Assembly (NCBI GenBank): GCA_023213395.1
Contig: CM041465.1
Coordinates: forward strand, 116,815,741-116,879,740
Reading direction: 5' to 3'
DNA: 64,000 nt
Source of the DNA: Cycas panzhihuaensis
Lineage: Eukaryota; Cycadophyta
Shown here: piece after piece, positions 58,480 through 64,000 of the stretch
How the letters are laid out: every line of letters starts with the position of its first letter
Position numbering within the stretch: position 1 is the first letter of the stretch
The notes under the pieces: model-generated
Databases searched by the model: none
What the model saw: only the letters and a program-made list of their open reading frames with translations
Told to the model about the DNA's origin: nothing
Translations under genes and position numbers: made by a program

Positions 58480-59039
58480 GTAGATCATTGGCAAGGTGCA
58501 AAGTGTTGAGATACCTTAATACGACTAGCAAATATGGTATATTATATGAACCTAATTCAAACTTCAAGCTTTCTGTATACACAGACTCAGACTTTCCAGG
58601 AGATAAATATACGGGAAGATCTATGTCTGGGTATGTAACGTTTCTTGGAACAACACCAATATCATGGAGATCCAGATGGCAGAAGATAATTGCATTCAGC
58701 TCAAGATGAATACATCACGCTTACGAGACCAAGAAAGAGGTGATATGGCTGAGAAAATTATTGGAAACATTGAATATCACCCAAACAAGTCCTACGAGTC
58801 TTCATGTAGATAATCAATCAGCAATCTACATGGCGAAAAATCCTATATTTCATGATCGTACCAAACACATAAGTATGAAAGTCCACAGGATTAGGGAACT
58901 TATTCATGATGGCACAATTCAGTTAGATTACTGTCCCATAGCAGATCAAGTGGCCGATATCTTCACTAAACCACTGCAAAGGGTGAAGTTTGAACAGTTC
59001 CGAAGGCATCTCGGCCTTAGGGCCTCTATCTTCAATTAA
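58480..59039 (+). pseudogene. CO2 RNase H
   Basis: 'VLRYLNTTSKYGILY' (58500-58545), 'VYTDSDFPGDKYTGRSMSGY' (about 58576-58635, first catalytic Asp) and 'PISWRSRWQK' lead to a frameshift. 'LHVDNQSAIYMAKNPIFHDR' (58801-58860, further catalytic Asp), 'KHISMKVHRIRE' and 'DQVADIFTKPL' follow, ending 'LGLRASIFN' at a TAA (59039). All segments of a copia RNase H are present; CO1 lacks this domain. Confidence 0.9.
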
Positions 59040-59475
59040 TCAAAGAAGATGGTAACAGGATCATCATACTCTATTCTCTTCGCGAAAACCCCTTATGGGC
59101 CCAGAAGAATAAGAGTAAGTCTCTGCTCTATCCTCTTTGTGAAAACCCCATGTGGGCATGGAAGGATAAGGGTTGTACTTATTTTAGAAAATCAGAACCT
59201 GTGAAAACCCAAAAGGGCATAGGGGATGACCAAATAATATATGGAGACTTAACAGATTAAGCTACACATTTAAGCTACTTGGCTATCAGGCTATATCAAA
59301 GAGCCACCTTAGCCATTTTGATTTATAAAAGGGGCTATAGATCTTAGAAAGTTCATGGGTTTTTATTCCCCATGAGGGTTTTCCCACAAAAGTGTTATTT
59401 AGAATTTCAATATAATAACGAGGCTTAAATGAAGACCTCATAGAATATATTTTCTAAAAATGACCTTCCACCATT
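59040..59475 (+). other. CO2 3' untranslated region
   Basis: Non-coding sequence between RNase H and the polypurine tract. It contains near-direct repeats of a segment like CTCTATYCTCTTYGYGAAAA at about 59070 and 59125. Confidence 0.6.
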
Positions 59476-59513
59476 AAGGGAGGGATTGAAAGAGGTTAAT
59501 GTATCAAGGTCAT
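59476..59513 (+). repeat. CO2 polypurine tract and first 27 bases of 3' LTR
   Basis: AAGGGAGGGA (59476-59485) precedes TGAAAGAGGTTAATGTATCA (59487 on), identical to the 5' LTR start. The match ends at 59513, where GY4 begins. Confidence 0.9.
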
Positions 59514-60153
59514 TGGACGCTATTGCTACTGGGATAACCGACCGAATCGATAGGCGCGGGAGAGATGGTGACTAAAAGCAGGAAGTGGAACCTACAAGGC
59601 AAGCAACTACCACGCAGAGCGCCTGCGCGCCGAGCGCCGAGTTCGGATCCGCAATGGAGTATGGCTACTCTTGGGTGACCCTTCGCCGAGCGAAGGGGCG
59701 AAGATACGAGGACGAACCGGGTTGACTGGGAGTAGGCCCTCCCACCCTTGGGTGGCCAAGGGAGAGAGAAAGAACCTAACAAGGATAGGCCAAGAACAAT
59801 CCTATGCAATCTAACCGTATACGAGCGACACGGGAAGCAAGGCGCATGGCTATTAAGGAAGAGGGAGGAAGGGTAAGGGAGAAGAAGACTCCTACAACCT
59901 TTCCTCTGAATAACAAAAGTACATGCAACAAGGCAAACAAATCGCAAAACCAATACAAAAAGGCAATTTTCCTTTTAATCTTTCGATGTTCTAATTACTA
60001 GGAAAAGAATAAAAGAAGGAAAAAGACCGTGGGTAGCGAAGAGGAACGGAGCGTGCACCGGGCAAGGCGTGAGAGATGGCGTAGCCTTCGTGAAGAGCAC
60101 CCAACCACTCTGCAAGTCAGACGGATGTGAAATGTAGCGGCGAAAAGGGGCTT

Positions 60154-60162
60154 CCTTACCTT
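60154..60162 (-). promoter_or_regulatory. Conserved 5' splice-donor-like site in GY4 LTR
   Basis: The minus strand reads AAG/GTAAGG inside GGGAAGGTAAGGAAGCCCC, identical to GY2. Confidence 0.45.
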
Positions 60163-61442
60163 CCCAGAAAAATAAACGCGATAATCAAGGAAGGAAAGAA
60201 ACGCTAACTAGCAAATGAGATAGCATAAAATATGACACATGCAAGGGACGCTTCAGGTGGAAGGGGCAACGGCAACGTTCTCCAAGGCCCCGAGTACCTG
60301 TAAGCAACAAAGGTCTCCCCCTGCCGAGGGGAGACACCTATATGCAACACAAAGATCTAGCAATATATGTCTAACAACATAAACGAGAGTCTAAATGTAC
60401 ATGCATCAATGTTAGTCCAATAAGGAAATACCGAAGAAGAACGATCCAAATGAAAGGAAACAACAAGGTAAGCCTGAGTGGCCTCACCGCAAAATGGTGC
60501 CCAAACCTCTCCCCAAGAGCCACGGGCGTGAGGAGAAAGTCGAGACTCAAGGCCGGAAAGCTACCGCAAGAAGGGGCAAGAAAGACCAAAGACACCCACG
60601 GGAACCGGATGCTACGGGAGCAAACCTGTAACCGGGAGCAAAGGTGGAGAAGAACCCACGGTTGGGGCCTATGGATGGCACCCAAACTGAATAAAGGGTC
60701 CCAAATCACCGCAACTTGTGATACCGGGTTTGGGCAACCAAGGGAGCCTTGAACCCTTGTTTGCAAGCCAAGAGTAGCACGGGCGAGAGGGAGGCTTTGA
60801 GGGCTTTGAGCCGCTTAGGGAGCGTGGCGGTGGTGCGGAATCCACCCGGCCTCTGTCCAAAGCCTATGCAACCCTCAACGCCGCTTTGACAAAGAACGCA
60901 GTAAGAAGCAGAGGGAGAGTGGTACAGTAGTCCTCAAGAGGGAGGAAACCCAACTCTCAAGCAACAAATGAAAACAAATAAGTCAAGTGTAGATATCACC
61001 AAAACAAATACAAAGTGAAGAGTACTGAAAGGGAGGCTAGGATTTGCCCCACCAAAAGGCAATAAGAAGGGCCGGAACAAATGCAGATCTGAATAGAGCC
61101 GTGGGCCTGCTATGGAGGTGGAGCAGGAAACACTGCAAACGGGGAGCTCGTGGATCGCTGGGTAGAAAACAGTGAAACCGCTTAAAGGAGCCCTCCAAGG
61201 CTTGAGGGCCGAGAGAATGTCTCACCAAGCCAAAGGAGAGTCAAGGCTGTATGAAGAGTGCAGTCCAGCTTGTTGCAGCAAATGCAGTAAGAGAGCAGAG
61301 CAGAGAGTGTTCCTCTTGAGAGTAAATCCAAAAGTGAGCCAAAAAGATCCAAAGAGAGCTTCAAAACGAGCCAAAAGATGTTTAAGTACTAAAGCAAAAC
61401 CCTAAACGCGAATAGGTACCTACCGAGGGAGAAAAGCGCGAA

Positions 61443-61450
61443 CCACGTGG
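61443..61450 (-). promoter_or_regulatory. G-box in GY4 LTR
   Basis: CCACGTGG at the same LTR position as in GY2, with TTTAGTACTT (plus strand AAGTACTAAA, 61384-61393) about 55 bp downstream on the element strand. Confidence 0.5.
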
Positions 61451-62052
61451 CAATTTCAATAAATGCGAAATTGCCACCACGGATTTTAAAAACAAGCAGA
61501 GACAACAGATCACGGAAACTTTAGCGATCATGCGAATATTCCAAATGATCGCGAAAATTCGGCCAGACTGAAGATCACGGCATCGCTGAAGATTACGGCC
61601 AGGTATGCACTGGAGACACAATGGGGCCCGCCAACCGTCCAGTCCGGGGCAAACCGAAAAAGGCTAAAGGACAACTAAAACACCCACCCGGAGCAAACAA
61701 GCCATGAAACGGGTCCACGGGAGCAGAAATAGGCACCCAAATGAGGTGACAAGCTAACCAAGCGACGATGAGGCATCACACGGGTGGAGGTGGCGCAAAC
61801 CCATGGATCCAGGAGAGAGGAGGCGATCAAGGGAAGTAATACGGTCACCAAGGTGCCACACTCGCTAAGAGTGTGCCCCCGCTTATAGTCGTCATAGGCT
61901 AAACATAGGTGTGGACGACGACCGTGCCGCCCACAAAGTCATACGCATGCAAATATGTAAGGCATAATCAAGACATAAAAGTGATGATAATGCTAGAGAC
62001 ATACCGCACTTACCGAGTCGGTGATTCCGTATCCATTCCCGAAGCCGGAACA

Positions 62053-62470
62053 TCGCCTCGGCAAGCAGAGCCTCGCCGCCGAAGCCCGATGCGATGGCGA
62101 CGCCGGCAACACAACTGTCGAGTACATGTGTATATAGATATATCAATCAAGATCGATCAAGAGGCAAGGGTGCCATGAGTGTCGTGGCGAACGCGTGGAT
62201 CTGAAAGCGGTGGAGACAACATAGGGCCGCCATGAGCCACCGGAAACCGATCGGGAGAAAGAGACAGTGAGGGGTCGCCCCCACCACAATGAATGCAAAG
62301 GAGCATGCAGGACCACGTGGGGAACAAATGGTGGGTACCATAGTTTTACCTCGTTAGCAACCCGATTTCGAGGTGCGGCAGATCGCTGAAGCGACCAACG
62401 GCACCGAGGCTTGGGCGACGGAAGGCCAAGCAAGACTCGTGGACGGGCCACAGGGCGAGACAAAGGCGCC
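62053..62470 (-). other. GY4 3' internal region, non-coding
   Basis: Collinear with GY2 16421-16802 in reverse, including 'CCACGTGGGGAACAAATGG' near 62312. I see no domain. Confidence 0.5.
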
Positions 62471-62830
62471 AAGGATGAGGCGAACAAGGCTATCCGCCTC
62501 GGCGTTGAGAGCCCGAGGGATATCCGGATATCAACGGAAGAGAAACGGGCCAGAGGGATCCGGCTAGAAGCAAGAGTCCTCAGTGAGGGCATCGCACCCT
62601 AGACTGGGTGAGATGAGACACCACAACTTGAGAGTCGCAGAGCAAAACAATGGGTCCGTGATGGAAACGAAGGGGCATCGGAAGGGCGATGGCAATGTAT
62701 ACTCGGCTTCATTGTTGGTAGCCTCAGAGAGGAAGATCCCAGAGCGAGGAGATCATAACCGGAAAGGGTGCGGAGAATCCACGCCACGAAGGTTCAGGTT
62801 ACTGCGCTTCCGCTTGCAGAAAGATGTAGA
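62471..62830 (-). pseudogene. GY4 archaeal-type RNase H remnant
   Basis: On the minus strand 'EATNNEAEY' (about 62698-62724), a segment like 'LFC(D)SQVVVSHLTQ' in broken frames (about 62605-62660) and 'ALNAEADSLV'-like text (about 62480-62515) correspond to the GY2 and GY1 aRNH. Frameshifts separate them. It would act on RNA-DNA hybrids if intact. Confidence 0.65.
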
Positions 62831-63419
62831 TGACATAGGTGACACAAAATCCAAGCGGATGATCGTTGATGAAGGCAACACTTAGAAAGCAGACAACGGT
62901 GGCCAAGGGTAGGAGGACCTATGAATGAGGCGCCCAGGGAGCGGGCCACACGGATGAACATGGATGGATAGTTTGGCGGAGGAAAGCACGGGCCTGTGGG
63001 GTCATATATAGGACCATATGATTGTACCCCGCAAGGACAAGCTTCCCGGAATGTATGATGACATGATTTTGATGTGTATATATGCATGGGGTGAGTGTTA
63101 TGTTGTGTAGTAGGTGATTCGTGTTATGAACATTTTATTGTATGATGCACACGTTTCCTTCCATGTATAACCACACACCTAACAGGGGCACACACACACG
63201 CCGTGAGCGGGACGACATGGAGGTGTGGGGTTAGGAAGGTATGCATACATGTCTGCAGGAGAGCATAACGGGATATGCGAAGGAAACGCCAGACAGAAAG
63301 AGGGGCAACAATGCCCCAAGCGTCCCTCCCGCTGGGAGATGCCCAAGCGAGAGGACCAAGGTTCCCGAGAGGATACGGAACGCGGGTTCCGCTGGACGAA
63401 CCAGAGAGACAAAGCGGGT

Positions 63420-63473
63420 CCATCTTAAATAGCCATTCTACACGGTGGGAAGAATGGGGACAACCTAAGATGG
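63420..63473 (-). other. GY4 conserved hairpin
   Basis: Plus-strand arms CCATCTTAAATAGCCATTC (63420-63438) and GAATGGGGACAACCTAAGATGG (63452-63473). The outer eight pairs CCATCTTA/TAAGATGG are perfect; GY2 has a T-G at the fourth pair where GY4 has T-A. Confidence 0.65.
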
Positions 63474-63519
63474 TAGTTTAGGCTCGCTTTCGGAGTGGCG
63501 AGGGATCGTAGAAGGGTCA

Positions 63520-63967
63520 AGTAAAACTTCTTAAGGAACATCCCATTAACCTTTCTCAAATTCGAGCCCCTCCGTGGTGGCTATCCTATAGGCACCATTA
63601 TCGAGAGATTCGATAATGACAAAAGGACCGACCCAAGGGTTGGAATTTGGTCAAACGGTCATGGAGATATTCGAGCTTAGTCCGAAGCTTTTCTACCTCC
63701 ATCTTGGCGGTGGCGTAAAAGCTTGGTGAAGGACGACCTCGGGCGCATGTGGTGGGCGCCAGGGAAGGGTGGTGAGGTTATGAGTGACAATCGAGAGTCG
63801 ATTCCCTTCATGTCAAGATAATCCCACGCGAAAATGTCTCGAAATTCCCGGAAGCGAAAGGGAATATTCCCTAATCTCAGAGAGAGCATTCGCCCCAACC
63901 TAAATGACCTTGCCGGGGCCAAGACTACGCCTTGAATTCCCCCCATGCATGGCATTGCCCTCTTCAA
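63520..63967 (-). pseudogene. GY4 RT N-terminal stub fused to integrase C-terminal stub
   Basis: On the minus strand, from 63967: 'KRAMPCMGGIQGVVLAP', 'FRDIFAWDYLDMKGIDS' (about 63795-63845), then the segment corresponding to 'HPKL-ATVKMEVEKL', which goes directly into 'LEYLHDRLTKFQ' (about 63650-63690), and ends with 'VNGMFLKKFY' (63526-63555). The missing part is the same as in GY2. The frames are broken by several small indels. Confidence 0.8.
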
Positions 63968-64000
63968 AGTGAAGAGGGCAAGATCAACAGGAGGAGGAGG

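Larger units (their letters stand above)
50833..59513 (+). mobile_element. CO2: Ty1/copia retrotransposon (interrupted by GY4)
   Basis: 5' LTR 50833-51144, tRNA-iMet primer site, long leader, gag, protease, integrase, RT, RNase H, polypurine tract, then the first 27 bases of the 3' LTR before GY4 breaks it at 59514. It lies inside the CO3 protease/pre-integrase region. All pol domains can be followed but carry stops and mutated key residues. A 1.3-kb internal tandem duplication lengthens the leader and gag. Confidence 0.9.
59514..62052 (-). repeat. GY4 3' LTR
   Basis: 2539 bp, on the plus strand TGGACGC...CCGGAACA. It matches both GY2 LTRs in reverse. G-box CCACGTGG is at 61443-61450 and the splice-donor-like site (plus strand CCTTACCTT) at 60154-60162. 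Confidence 0.9.
59514..64000 (-). mobile_element. GY4: non-autonomous gypsy element of the GY2 family, minus strand, partial
   Basis: This is the 3' half of a minus-strand element that runs out of the window: 3' LTR 59514-62052, aRNH remnant, hairpin, integrase C-terminal stub fused to RT N-terminal stub. It is inserted in the CO2 3' LTR. It is collinear with GY2 in reverse, including the same RT/integrase deletion. Gag and protease would lie beyond 64000. Confidence 0.85.

Noticed and set aside
1-64000. tRNA, rRNA, organelle-derived or bacterial-type genes
   Set aside because: No cloverleaf, rRNA core or organelle gene sequence was recognised; TGGTATCAGAGC occurrences are retrotransposon primer sites.

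Overview
This window is nuclear DNA from a plant with a large, repeat-rich genome, probably a flowering plant. I cannot name the species. The evidence is wall-to-wall LTR retrotransposons of plant Ty1/copia and Ty3/gypsy type, tRNA-iMet primer sites in the copia elements, archaeal-type RNase H domains in the gypsy elements, and no recognisable host gene, tRNA or rRNA. Nearly every coding stretch is a decayed retrotransposon frame, so coding features are listed as pseudogenes.

Names used here: GY0-GY4 are gypsy-type elements and CO1-CO3 are copia elements. Left half (1-33698): a gypsy LTR (GY0, entering from outside the window) is split by GY1 (2608-33318, flanks CCTTA/CCTTG). The 5' LTR of GY1 is split by CO1 (5151-20800, minus strand, 5-bp duplication CATAG). 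CO1 is split inside its gag zinc knuckle by GY2 (8484-19405). This is a nest four layers deep, whose insertion order can be read from the interruptions.

Middle (33699-49254): AT-rich DNA with little recognisable content, split by GY3 (34715-44756, minus strand, perfect duplication CTCAT). An unidentified decayed minus-strand reading frame lies next to GY3.

Right half (49255-64000): the gag-protease fragment of CO3 is interrupted by CO2 (from 50833), whose 3' LTR is interrupted by GY4 (59514 to beyond the window, minus strand).

The most interesting content is the gypsy group. GY1, GY2, GY3 and GY4 have long LTRs (about 2.5-3.2 kb) starting TGTTYC and, where visible, a related primer site. 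In GY1-GY3, gag and protease can be seen, but none of the four carries a reverse transcriptase, canonical RNase H or integrase core in what is visible. GY2 and GY4 share the same internal deletion, which joins an RT N-terminal stub to an integrase C-terminal stub. GY1 and GY3 end after a basic Ser/Arg-rich tail behind the protease. They therefore look like two lineages of non-autonomous elements that must be mobilised in trans.

All four keep an imperfect hairpin of about 55 bp just after the coding region, with compensatory base changes. GY3 has amplified it to five tandem copies. Every complete LTR keeps a strong 5' splice-donor-like site (AG/GTAAG). GY1 also carries an antisense gene-like region resembling a plant-mobile-domain protein, with a candidate intron and a cluster of three palindromes upstream.
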